Shown here one piece after another: positions 24,259-35,527 of a DNA stretch of 64,000 bases. Numbering within the stretch: position 1 is the stretch's first letter; each line of letters starts with the position of its first letter. Source of the DNA: Triticum aestivum (lineage: Eukaryota; Streptophyta; Magnoliopsida; Poales; Poaceae); contig NC_057795.1 of the NCBI RefSeq assembly GCF_018294505.1, positions 523,285,184 through 523,349,183 of the forward strand, written 5' to 3'. The translations under genes were made by a program, and so were the position numbers. The notes beneath the pieces are model-generated. The model had not been told where the DNA came from, searched no databases, and worked only from the letters and a program-made list of their open reading frames with translations.

Positions 24259-26135
24259 ATGGGCCTCCTCGACCAACTCCACGTCGCCGGCGAGCCTGCC
24301 GCGGACCTGGAGTCCATAGGATCCACCGACCCGATGCTGGTCGACTCCGACACCGCGTTGCTCGACGCATTCCCCACCAATGTGGTGGTCTACGATGAGC
24401 CGCTCTCGTACATGGGAAGCGGCGGAAGCGCCATTACTAAGGTCCTCGTCCTCGAGCACGGCGAGCGCTCCGATGAAGGAGCGCATGACCCGTTTGACGC
24501 GGCCCTGCGAGACCTTGCAGCACCGATTCTGGAAGACGCCGACGCCGGGACGCTGGAGGCGTTTCGCCTTCAGCTCATCGAGGGCGCGAAGAAACTGGCA
24601 AGCATGAGGCGCTTGTCAGAAGCTTACCAACGAGAGATGGATCGCACCGTAGGCGGCTCGCCGGCTCCAACCGGGCCTAGCCGCCTAGGCGCGGTCCGAC
24701 AGCGCGGTGTGGCAATCGCCAACCTCTTCGGGGCTGATCGCCCTGTGTATGCCACACCCGCAGAGAATATCCGTGCTACCCAGGCGGCAGCAGACGAGCT
24801 CGACAACTTCAAAGGCGAAGAGCGCCGCATAATGACGGAGCGAGTTCGGCAGCTCCTCGACGCGGCTGCCGCGCAGAATAACGCCGGCTGCTGCACCGAG
24901 GCGCCGCAGCACCAAAACGATGACCCACCGCCTCGCCGAGACCAAGGTGTGACGTCCCGAACACCGACTGGCGAGGCTCGCGGGAAGAAGGACAAGGAGC
25001 CGGCTGCCAGCAGCAGTCGGACTCACATCACCATCGAGCACGACCAAGACGGCCGCCCTAGAGCGGTGGAACGGCGGGACGACTACTTACCTCCCCCTCC
25101 TCGCAGAGAAAGACGAGTCTCCCCGCCGCCCGTGGAACATCCGACTCTCGGCGACCGCCTTGGCCACCGAGAGGGAGTCGGAGAGAACAATGCCGGCCAC
25201 CGGATCGACCGACTCCACCGATCCCTGGCGCTGGAAGAAGAAGACGAGTTGGGTCCCCCCTGCTTTGGACCCCGCATCCGGGAAGAGCCCTTTCCCAAAG
25301 GGTTCACGCTCCCCCGAGACACGCGCAAATATACCGGCACCGTGAAGCCGGAAGATTGGCTGATTGACTACTCCACAGCCGTCAACATAGCAAACGGCAA
25401 CAAGCGTGTTGCCGTAAGATACGTCCCGCTCATGCTCCAGGGCTCGGCCCGGACGTGGTTAAACAGTCTGAAGCCTTGCAGCATCAATAGCTGGGTCGAC
25501 TTCACCGAGGCTTTCCTCCGCAACTTCACGAGCACGTACAAGCGACCTCCCAAGCCACGCCAGCTCTCCTTGTGCGTGCAAGGCCCTGACGAGTCTACTC
25601 GCGACTACCTCACGCGATGGGGCGAACTCCGGAACTCCTGCGAGGGCATGCACGAGGTGCAGGCTATCGAGTATTTTACCGCCGGGTGCAGAGAAGGCAC
25701 CCTCCTCAAGCACAAGCTCCTCTGCGAGGAGCCGGAGACCCTCGACGAGCTGCTGATCACAGCGGACAAGTACGCCACGACCGACTCCTCTATGAAGGCG
25801 GAGATTCGGGTCAGCACAACTGGCAAAGTCGCCCCTCAGGCTCCAAGAACTCCGGCTGGAGACACCAGTCGGCGGCAACAGCAGAATGACCAGAAGCGCA
25901 AAGCCCCGTAGCCGATTTCCAGCAGTCGGCAAGTGGCAATGGCAGAGGACCAGCAGCTGGGGGGACCGTCTCCGGCGAAGCGGCAAAAGGGCGGCAAGTC
26001 CAACTGGCTGCCGGCTTTGTCCTACGAGCAGACTCTAGACGGTCCCTGCAAGTTTTACAGCGGCGCGAAGCCGTCAAACCACACTACCAGGAAATGCCAC
26101 TGGCTGACCAGAATCGCCAAGGGGGACGGCCTGCT
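24259..26135 (+). pseudogene. Element II gag
   Basis: The reading frame is open from 23836, inside the 5' LTR, through the primer binding site. The first ATG beyond the PBS in this frame is at 24259, so that start is taken, with doubt. A basic, Pro/Arg-rich middle part precedes the retrotransposon gag core (KYTGTVKPEDWLID to ITADKYATTD, about 25320-25790). A TAG at 25909-25911 interrupts the frame, which then continues to a Cys/His motif (CKFYSG...NHTTRKCHW, about 26047-26110). This is the usual Tat nucleocapsid form. Confidence 0.82.
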
Positions 26136-29100
26136 CCCTCCCTCTCCTGCTGGGTCGCCTCCTCCACCACCGCCCCAGCAGCCGGCTGTCAGGCCAGTCG
26201 GCGCGATACAAGACGAGTTCCCAGAGGAGCACGGAGCCTATGTGGTGTTCACCAGTGTAGCGGATGACCGGCGCAGCAGGCGCCAACAACAGCAAGAAGT
26301 GAACGTGGTTGCGTCAAGCACTCCAGAGTTCATGCATTGGTCCGAGAAGCCTATCAGTTGGAATAGAGCTGATCACCCAGAGGTGATGCCGAGTCCAGGC
26401 TCCTACACCTTGGTCTTAGGCGCCACACTCGCCATGGATAGGCGGGCCGCTCGCTTCTCACGAGTACTGATAGACGGAGGCAGTAGTATCAACATCCTGT
26501 ATAAGGATACCATGGAGAAATTAGGAATCAAGCGAAGACAGCTTCAGAGCAGCCGGACTGTGTTCCACGGAATCGTCCCTGGCCTTTCCTGCTCACCAAT
26601 CGGCAAGATCCTGATAGATGTCCTCTTCGGAGACAAAGATCATTTTCACCGAGAGCCAATTTGGTTTGAGGTGGTGGACCTTGAGAGCCCATATCATGCC
26701 CTGCTTGGCCGGCCCACCTTGGCCAAATTCATGGCGGTCCCCCACTATGCCTACCTCAAGATGAAGATGCCGAGTTCCAAGGGAATCCTAACCGTATCCA
26801 GCGACTACAGGAAGTCGTCCGCTTGCGCGGCCGAAAGCAGTCGGCTGGCCGAGTCCTTGGTGATCGCAGTTGAGAAGCAGCTCCTTGATTGGGTCGTGGC
26901 GATGGCCGGCAAGCAGCCCGAGTTATCGCCCGACCCCAAGGAGTCGGAAGCAGAAGGATCATTCAAGCCGGCCAGAGAAACAAAGAAGATACCGTTGGAC
27001 CCGGAGCACCCGGAGAGGTATGCTGTCATGGGCACAGGCCTTGACAGCAAATAGGAAGGCGAGCTCGTCGATTTCCTCCGTGAGAATCGCGACATCTTCA
27101 CATGGTCCCCCAAGGACATGCCTGGTGTCCCGACGGAATTCGCCGAGCACAAATTACACGTCCGATCTGATGTGAAGCCCGTCAGGCAGCCCTTGTGCCG
27201 CCTGTCAGAAGAAAAAAGAAGAGTTGTTGGAGAAGAAATAGCCCGGCTCCTTGCAGCCGGCTTCATTATGGAAGTATTTTTTCCAGAGTGGCTGGCAAAC
27301 CCAGTACTGGTGCTGAAGAAGAACAAGCAGTGGCGAATGTGCATTGATTACACGAGCCTCAACAAAGCCTGCCCCAAGGACCCATTTGCTCTACCAAGAA
27401 TTGATCAGGTGATAGACTCCACAGCCGGATGTGAGCTGTTGAGTTTCCTAGATGCATATTCAGGATATCATCAGATCAAGCTGAACCCGGCAGACAGACT
27501 GAAGACCGCCTTCATCACGCCATTTGGAGCCTTCTGCTACCTGACCATGACGTTCGGCCTGAGAAACGCCGGCGCCACCTTTCAGCGTTGCATGCAGAAA
27601 TGCCTCCTGAAGCAACTCGGCAGAAATGCCCACGTCTATGTGGATGATGTAGTGGTGAAGACGGAGAAGCGTGGAACCTTGCTGGAGGACCTCAAGGAAA
27701 CATTTGAGAATCTGCGCCGATTCCATATCAAGCTCAACCCGGAGAAGTGTGTTTTCGGAGTGCCAGCCGGCCAGCTCCTCGGTTTCCTGGTCTCCGAACG
27801 CGGCATAGAGTGCAACCCAGTAAAGATCAAGGCCATCGAGAGGATGGAGGCACCCAGACGATTGTTAGATGTGCAGAAGTTCACCGGCTGTTTGGCATCC
27901 ATCAGCCAATTCATCAGTCGACTGGGCGAGAAGGCTCTCCCCTTGTATCAGCTCATGAAGAAGACGACCTTCTTTGAGTGGACTCCCAAGGCGGACGAGG
28001 CTTTTCTCTAGCTAAAGAAGATGTTGACTACTCCCCTTGTGCTGGCGGCTCCGACTCCCAAAGAGCCCATGCTCTTATACATTGCCGCCACCAGCCGAGT
28101 AGTCAGCACGGTCATTGTAGTCGAGCGCAAGGAGGAAGGCAAGGCGCTACCCGTCCAGAGACCGGTATATTACTTGAGCGAGGTGTTGTCGACCTCCAAG
28201 CAGAACTACCCCCATTACCAGAAGATGTGCTACGGCGTGCATTTCGCCGCCAAAAAATTGAAGCCTTACTTCCAGGAGCATCCGATCACCGTGGTCTGCA
28301 TAGCTCCACTGGCCGAGATCATTGGAAGCCGAGATGCTTCTGGCCGGGTGGCCAAATGAGCCATCGACCTGGCTCCCTACACCATCTACTACGAGCCCCG
28401 CACCGCCATCAAGTCACAAGCACTGGCTGACTTCCTCGTCGACTGGGCCGAGACCCAGTATCTGCCGCTAGCGCCCGACTCCACCCATTGGCGGATGCAC
28501 TTCAACGGCTCCAAGATGCACACCGGCCTGGGAGCCGGCGTCGTCCTCACTTCCCCCAAGGGCGACAAGCTCAGATATGCGCTACAGATCCACTTTGCCG
28601 CCTCCAACAACGTAGCCGAGTACGAGGCGCTCATCCACGGGCTCCGGCTTGCCAAAGAACTCGGCATTCGCCGGATCCTGTGTTATGGCGACTCTGACTT
28701 GGTAGTCTAGCACTCATCTGGAGATTGGGACGCCAAGGACGCAAATATGGCGAGCTACCGTTTCCTCGTCCAGCAACTTAGCGGATACTTCGAGGGGTGC
28801 GAGTTCCTCCACGTGCCAAGGAACGACAATGACCAAGCAGACGCCTTGGCACGAATCGGCTCCACCCGCCAGGCAATACCATCTGGTGTCGCCCTCCGGC
28901 GCCTCCTCAAGCCTTCTATCAAGCCGTCACCAGAATCAGATTCAATCTATGTGCCGGCTCCGCCTGAGGAGGACGGATCCAACTCCAAGAAACATACAGT
29001 CGAAGCCGGCCCGGGGACTTCAGAACCCGGCCCGGGGACTGCAGTAGAAAAATCGAAGACTTCAGAGCTCAACCCGGGGACTGCTCCAGTCGGCCCCGGA

Positions 29101-30459
29101 ACTTTGTCAAATCAGCAAGTGGTTGCGGACTCCAACCCGCCGCCTCCCAGCCCGGCCGCCCTTATCCAAGTCGCACTAGTGGCGGTTGAAGAAATAGCAG
29201 CACCTTCATGGGCCTAGCCCATCCTCAGATTCTTAGTAAACAGAGAGCTGCCAACTGACGAAATCTTGGCTCGGCAAGTACAACGCCGAGCAGCAGCCTA
29301 CACCATAGTCAATAGAGAGCTGGTCAGGCGCAGCGTTACCGGCGTCTTCCAACGCTGCGTCGAAACAGAACAAGGTCAGGCAATCCTCAGAGACATCCAC
29401 GAAGGCGAGTGCGGTCACCACGGGGCCTCAAGGACACTCGTCGCCAAAGCCTTCCGGCACGGTTTTTTCTGGCCAACCGCTCTGGAAGAGGCCAAAGAGT
29501 TAGTCCAAAAGTGCAAGGGGTGCCAAGTTTTTCATTCCAAGCCGCTTCAGCCGGCTTCCGCACTCAAGACTATCCCCATCGCCTGGCCCTTTGCAGTTTG
29601 GAGCCTGGACATGGTGGGACCATTCAAGACGGCACGAGGCGGCTTGACTCACCTACTTGTCGCAGTGAACAAGTTCTCCAAGTGGGTGGAGGTGAAACCC
29701 ATCAAGAAACTGAATGGTCCGACTGCAGTGACCTTCATCGCTGACATCACAACTCGGTACGGCATCCCACACAGCATCATCACCGACAACGGCACGAATT
29801 TTGTCAAAGGCGCCTTGGCCCGTTTCTGCGCGACACAGGGCATCCAACTGGACTTAGCGTCCGTTGCCCACCCGCAGTCAAACGGCCAGGTGGAGCGAGC
29901 AAACGGCCTCATCTTATCCGGCATCAAGCCTCGACTCGTCATACCGCTGGAGCGATCTGCCGGCTGTTGGCTCGAGGAGCTGCCAGCCGTCCTCTGGAGT
30001 CTGCGCACGACTCCAAACAAGTCAACCGGCTTCACACCATTCTTCCTCGTCTATGGCGCCGAAGCCGTCATCCCAACGGACATAGAGTTCGACTCCCCGC
30101 GAGTCACCATGTACACCGAGGAAGAAGCAGAAGAAGCGCGTCAAGACGGCGTCGATCTGCTGGAAGAGGGCTGGCTGTTGGCACTCAGCCAGTCCAGCAT
30201 CTACCAGCAGAGTCTGTGTCGATACTACAACAGGAAGGTCAGGCCAAGATCCTTTCAAGAAGGCGACCTTGTGCTCCGGCTGATCCAACAAACAGCCGGC
30301 CAGCACAAGCTGTCGGCACCTTGGGAAGGCCCCTTCGTCATCAGCAAGGTGCTAGGGAATGACGCCTACTATTTTATCGACGCCCAGAAGCCCCGAGCGC
30401 GCAAGAGGGACGACTCCGGCAAAGAGATAGAACGCCCGTGGAATGCAAATCTTCTTTGA
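26136..30459 (+). pseudogene. Element II pol: PR, RT, RNase H, archaeal-type RNase H, integrase
   Basis: Protease LIDGGSS near 26470. RT with FLDAYSGYHQIK and YVDD at 27637-27648. First RNase H 28000-28360. Archaeal-type RNase H 28495-28860. Integrase from about 29390, with GHHGASR...CKGC, WSLDMVGPF, ITDNG and GQVERAN, and a C-terminus ending RPWNANLL. All pieces share gag's frame, with no indel. Stops: TAG 27052-27054, TAG 28009-28011, TGA 28357-28359, TAG 28708-28710, TAG 29215-29217; the proper stop is TGA 30457-30459. In the second RNase H the expected first Asp reads Asn (AAC at 28504-28506). Between RNase H and integrase, a Pro-Gly-Thr-rich stretch (about 29005-29100) is encoded by repeats of CCCGGGGACT, resembling the element's own polypurine tract. 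Confidence 0.9.
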
Positions 30460-31245
30460 AGATTTTACAGTTGATGCAGTATGTATCGCACTACCCCTTT
30501 TGTATTAAAGTACTAAGACTTTGGGCCCCCCGAGACAAGCTCGGGGACTGCCCTTTTTGTTATCTATACGATAAGAATTATGCCTCCAAGTACATTACTT
30601 TCATTACAAGCCGCTTGGCACCGGGCTCGACTAGTCGGCCCGGGGACTCGCCGCCTTGTGCTATGAGAAGCTTCCCGCAGTCAGACAAGTAGTGTGCGGT
30701 GCCCAATCCGCCTCCTGGAAAAGCCGCAGCTCGCAGAGCGACTGTGAGGCATGCAGGAGTGAGGAAGAGCGGGCACCCACACGAAAAATGGCTAAGGACC
30801 TAAAGCACGAACATAGCATAAGACGGCCTCCAGTATTTCTGAAGCGGAAGACCGACTCATGAGTAGCCGGCTCGCCGTCTTCATTAGCCTCTACTAAGGA
30901 CGGCCGACTCTTGGGTAGTCGGCATGTCGCTTCCTATCCGACTTGCTAAAGAAACTCTAAACGGCCAAATCCTTGCCTTCCCAAAGTAGCCAAGCACTTG
31001 ACCCAGCGACAGTCCGCAGAGCGGCTGTTCGACTGACAAGGCAGCGACTAAAGGAAGGTGGCAAAGGGAAAAAGCCTAAAGAGCAATAAGCAAGGAAAGA
31101 CGGAAAGCAGATTAAGATTTACATAGGCCCTCGGCCGAATCGTCGAATAGAAGTTCAAGATACACCCCGCGGGTGGAATTGTTCGAATCTAACAAAGTTT
31201 TCAAAAGATTACTAAAGACAGACAAACAGTGGCGGAAAGGGCGGC
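30460..31245 (+). other. Noncoding spacer between pol and antisense gene of element II
   Basis: No gene is seen. It holds the likely 3' untranslated ends of two convergent transcripts. Two polypurine-tract-like copies occur, CTCGGGGACTGC near 30540 and CCCGGGGACTCG near 30640, along with many AGTCGG words. Confidence 0.55.
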
Positions 31246-34200
31246 CTAGGAGGCGGCATCTGGGAGTGGAGGATCGGAGGAGATGGCGGTGTCAGGCGCC
31301 GGGGCAGTCGGCTGGGCGGTCTCGGTTTGATCGCCTCCGGCAGCAGTCGTTTTCTCCTGACGCGGCTCGTTGCTGGAGGCGCGGTCGAGCTGAGGCTGGC
31401 CGCATGCTCCATCTTCTGGCACCACCGCTTCGCCTTCGGCCTCCGCCTCGTCCTCCTCCTCAGTGCTGGAGTCGATCACCTCCGCCGAGTCCTCACCATA
31501 CTCCGGGTTCATCCCGAACCTCTCTACCTGCACTTCCTCGCCGCCTTCAGCCCGCTCGGGCACGAAGACGCTGGTGTCCGTGTACTCGGCGATGGCCGCC
31601 GCACGCTCGATAAGGGCGCCCTCCACGGCCTCCAGTTCGGCCTGGGCTTCTGACTGGAACGCGGCCAGGCGGTCCAGGTCCAGCCCTGGATACCACGCCT
31701 TGACGAACTCCAAGGCCCGGCGCGCTCCGGCCCGGGCCGAGGAGCCCCTCCAGGCCTCAAGACGGCCGGCAGCGACTTCCAGCCAGTCGGCGGTCTGACT
31801 GGCGGTGCACAGAGCCGGCATATCCGGCCACAAAGCGGCAACCGCCTGGGTGCCGGCACGCTGAAGTCGGCGCATCTGCCGATGGACCGGACGAAGACGG
31901 GCTTCAACGCTCAGGAGCTGTTCATCAACGGTTCGGGGGGCATTGGCGGCGATCTCCTCACCATTCGCCCTTCGTGCCGCACGAGCAGCCTCGATGGCCA
32001 GAGGGACCGCCTGCGAGTGGCCAGGGAAGAAGTCTGCCAAGACGAAAAAGAAGAAAGTCGAAAATCAGAAGTCGGCCCGACACTTAGTCGGAAGCGCGAA
32101 GAAGCGAAAGAAACGTACCATCCACAATATCCTCGATCTCGTGGAAGCCGGAGGTCGGCATCGCCTCCCTGTCAGTCCAGGAGGAGCGCTCGCTCTCGAA
32201 CTCGGCCAGGAGAGCGGCTTCCTTCTTCTCGGCCTCGTCCTGCGCCTTCTTGAGCATCTCCTTCTGCTCGGCCAGCTGCGCCGCCAGCAGGTCGCGCTCT
32301 GTGGCGAGCCTGTCACACTCCTCCTCCTTGGCGCGACGGGCCGTATTGGCCTCGCCCAGCTGCTCCTGAAGAGCGGCGTTGGCTCCTGAAAATCGAAAGA
32401 GAAAATGAATCAGTCGTCAGCAAAAAAGATCACCGGGAAGATCCGGCCCGACTGCTCAGCAGTCGGCCCGAATATCGGGGACTACAGCCCGCAGGTGCGC
32501 CAGCGCGCCCCCGCGAAGAAGAAGAACTCACTCCGGCTTTCTGACAAGTCGGCAGCCCGCTTGCTCAACTCCTCAACATTGCGGTTGAAGGCAGTGGCGC
32601 GGAGGTTGTGATACTCCTGCAATAAGTCATAGAAGACGAAGTTAGTGTTTGGAACTCGCCAGAGGGAGTTCCGAACCGCCTGCTCAGCAGCCGGCCCGGA
32701 ACTCGGGGACTACACCCAGTGGGTGCGCTGGCGCGCCCCCACAGAGAAAAACAAGAATCAAGAAGGAGAAGAAACTTACTCGGACGGCCGTTCGCGCGGC
32801 CAGATGCGCTCTGGTGCAGGCCTGGAGGGCGTCGCCTTCGGCCCGCAACTCCGCCTGGACTTCCAGGAGCAATTGATTTAGCGGCCCGGTGCCGCCTCCG
32901 CGCACCCACCCGGTGGGCGCGGCGCTTGTGGCCTCGGCGTCTAGAGCTGCCGAGCTGGCAGCGGCGATCTCCTGAGGTCGCAGCGCCGAGGTCGCCCTCT
33001 CAAGACGGTGACGCACCGGCGAGGCGACTTGGAGAAGCAGCCGCGCTTCGGCCTCGTCCACGGCCGGCGGCTCCGGCGGATCCACCGGCTGTTTGCCGTG
33101 CGGCCTCCCAGACGGCGGTGGAGGCGGCGGCGGCGGCACGAGAGCATCTGACATAGAAGCCTCGCCGCTCTCCTTCTCCGCGATGGGGTTCTCGGTGCCG
33201 GCTCCCCCGGTCTGCCCCGTGAACTCCGGAGGCGGCGGTGCAGACGATAGTGGGGGGACGAGCATCGCCGATCGGCGACGCGCGGCCTCCTCGGCGCGCC
33301 GTCTCGCCGCAAGGGCGGCTTCGGCATCATCCAGCTTTTTCTGGGCGGAGGCGGCCGCCCTGTCGGCCTCCGCCTTCTCCAAACGCGCGGCCTCCTCCTC
33401 CTCGCGCTTCTCCCGCGCATTCCGCTCTGTTGCCTCCCGGAGGTCGGCGGCAGGGTCGGGCCGCCGAGTATTGGCGGACGTCTCTGCCGACCCCATGACG
33501 GAGGGGACGGCGACTCTCTCAAGGGAGAGAGGGGCCCTGAGGAAGAGTGGAGGGAATATGTAAACGAAGACTCGGACAAGATTCAACGAAGAAAATAAAG
33601 AGCGTAAAGACTTACGCGGATACTAGCGGCGGCTTTCTCACTTCCCTTCGGAAGCGGTTGGCCTTCGCGGCCGCCTCCTCTCGTCTGGTCGCGGCAGCCG
33701 CCCCCTTGAACTTCTTCAATTTACCGCCGGGGGCGCTCGGCCCGGCGTGACGCCTCTTCGCGCCGCCTTGGCCGGCGGAGGAGCCGGCGCTCGACGGGCC
33801 GATCTTCAGCTGGTGGCGCGGAGCGACTTCGCCCTCGGCGTCGTCGTCAGGCCAGTCGGCGAAGGTGGCCGAGGGCCTGAAGTCGCCTTCCGCCCCCCTC
33901 CCCCGCCTTCGGCGTCGGCTTCCATCGCTGCCGCCCCCAAGTCGGGGTCGTCGACGTCACTCTTCGTGCGGTCGAGAACATACTCGCGGGGCTGCCTCGT
34001 GGCGCCGGCGGCAGGCTGCATAAGAGGATTCTAGTTCAGAAGAAGCTAACAAGAGTCAGAAGCCGGAGTCGGCTGCGGAAAAAGATAAAACAGCAGGGAG
34101 ACGCGACTTACCACTGGTGGAGGGTTGATGCGCAAGTACGACTCCTTGCCGAACTACCAGTCCTCTTCGTACTCACAGTGCGCGATGTAATTTACCTTGT

Positions 34201-34942
34201 TCGCCACCTCCTTGCGGGGCATCTCCTTGGTGCTCGTCCGACTTGGGTCTCGGAGGCCGCTCATCTGACAGATCAGGTGAGGCCGGCCTTGGAGCGGGAG
34301 AACTCGGCGCGCCACGAAGGCGGCCAGCAAGTCGGTCCCGACGAGTCCCTCCGACTGCGTCAAGACTCGGAGTCGCGCCACAGCGGCGGCTCCGACGGGA
34401 GTCAGCGTCTTGACTCGGTGGGACCAGCTAGGGAGCCGCCCAGTTAGGGGAGCGGCGTTGTGGGGTGGCAGGTTGACCCAGTCGCCATCTGAGGCGAGGT
34501 TCTTCACGTAGAAGTACGAGCGCTGCCACATCTTCACCGACTTGATCAGCGTGCCGAGCTTAGAAGAGAAGAATTCTCCCCACAACTCGATGGTGGGGAG
34601 AACGCCGAGGAAGCCTTCGCACAGGGTGGCAAAGGCAGAAAGCGGCACCACCGTGTTCGGTGTGAGGTGGTGCGGCTGAAGGCTATGGAACTCCAGGAAT
34701 GAGCGGAAGAAGCCGCTCGCCGGCAGCCCCAGGCCGCGCATAAGGTGCGAGCAGAAGATGACCCGCTCGCCCTCTTCCGGCGCCGGCCGGATTTCCCCCT
34801 CCGGCGCGGCACGGGCGCGCACGAGGTCCGCGCTGGGGAGACGGCGGGTCTGGCGGAGGAACTCGATGTGTTCTTCCTCTACCTCCGAGCCGTCCCATAC
34901 GCCGGAGCGCACGGCAGAGGCCGCGGCGGAGGAAGAGCTCAT
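31246..34942 (-). CDS. Six-exon antisense gene of Tat element II (putative gypsy-type transposon domain, coiled coil)
   Basis: Exons by splice sites on the minus strand: 34942-34112, 34030-33616, 33536-32780, 32616-32532, 32385-32119 and 32033-31246. Donors are GTAAGT, GTAAGT, GTAAGT, GTGAGT and GTACGT; acceptors end CTAG or CAG. Introns are 81, 79, 163, 146 and 85 bases. All five junctions keep the frame. Exon 1 starts MSSSSAAASAVRS and contains the conserved region of Pfam 'putative gypsy type transposon' proteins (HLMRGLGLPASGFFRSFLEF, LCEGFLGVLPTIELW). Later exons are Ala/Glu-rich coiled coil with a Pro stretch. The stop is at 31246-31248. Damage: one TAG at 34154-34156 (TAG after GAGGACTGG) and one single-base shift in a G-run of exon 2 (about 33885-33895). 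Otherwise about 1047 codons. Function unknown; no catalytic motif seen. Confidence 0.82.
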
Positions 34943-35060
34943 CGCTGCGGTAGGATGCGCTCCTGCTCGACAGCGGAGGAAGGAGGGAGAAGAAGCAAGA
35001 TGAGGCGGGGGAGCGGGGAAGAAGGGCGCGCAAGCTGTGCCGCTCTGCTTCCCCCTGCCT

Positions 35061-35070
35061 ACTTATAGCC
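35061..35070 (-). promoter_or_regulatory. TATA box of the antisense gene
   Basis: The minus strand reads GGCTATAAGT, 119 bases before the ATG at 34942. This suggests the antisense gene has its own promoter inside element II, independent of the LTRs. Confidence 0.6.
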
Positions 35071-35514
35071 CTGCGGGCTGAGAAGCCAAGGGGGCGGGCG
35101 TGGGACTAACTGCGCACGATGCCCCACGCCGCCCCACGATTTACCCACGAAGTTACTACGCGCAGTAACGAAGTGGGAAAACCAACCGTCCTTAGCCACA
35201 ACGGATCCGTCCGTATGCCGAGGCGCGGTAGTGGCGGGCCCCGCCTGACGGCCCGTCCCGTCGCGCGTGTGGGCAGGCAGACTGTTCTCCCCACGTGGCG
35301 TCGCGCGATAGGACCGCCCTGATGGCTGCGGGGAAGCGTACCAGGCACGCCGCCTGGTTTCCCGCCGCGACCTTCGAATTGAGGCTCTTCGCCGAAACTC
35401 CGACTTTCGACAGTCGGCCCAAGGGAAGACGGCAGCCGAGTCCCAGAGTCTGCCCTTTTAAAAAGATTGAAGCTGTTGAAGCCCCACAATTCAGCAACCG
35501 CAGGGTTTCACCAG
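35071..35514 (-). other. Upstream region of antisense gene, element II
   Basis: No ORF of note. GC-rich sequence upstream of the TATA box, holding any other promoter elements of the antisense gene and the 3' end of the element's sense transcript. Confidence 0.5.
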
Positions 35515-35527
35515 CTTCGGGGACTAC
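35515..35527 (+). other. Polypurine tract of element II
   Basis: CTTCGGGGACTAC lies directly before the 3' LTR (TGTCGG at 35528). The same core, CGGGGACT, recurs at several internal positions on the same strand. Confidence 0.75.

Noticed and set aside
32443..32475. Hairpin CCGACTGCTCAGCAGTCGG in intron 4
   Set aside because: A 9-base-pair stem from the AGTCGG signature word; no sign of a small RNA gene.
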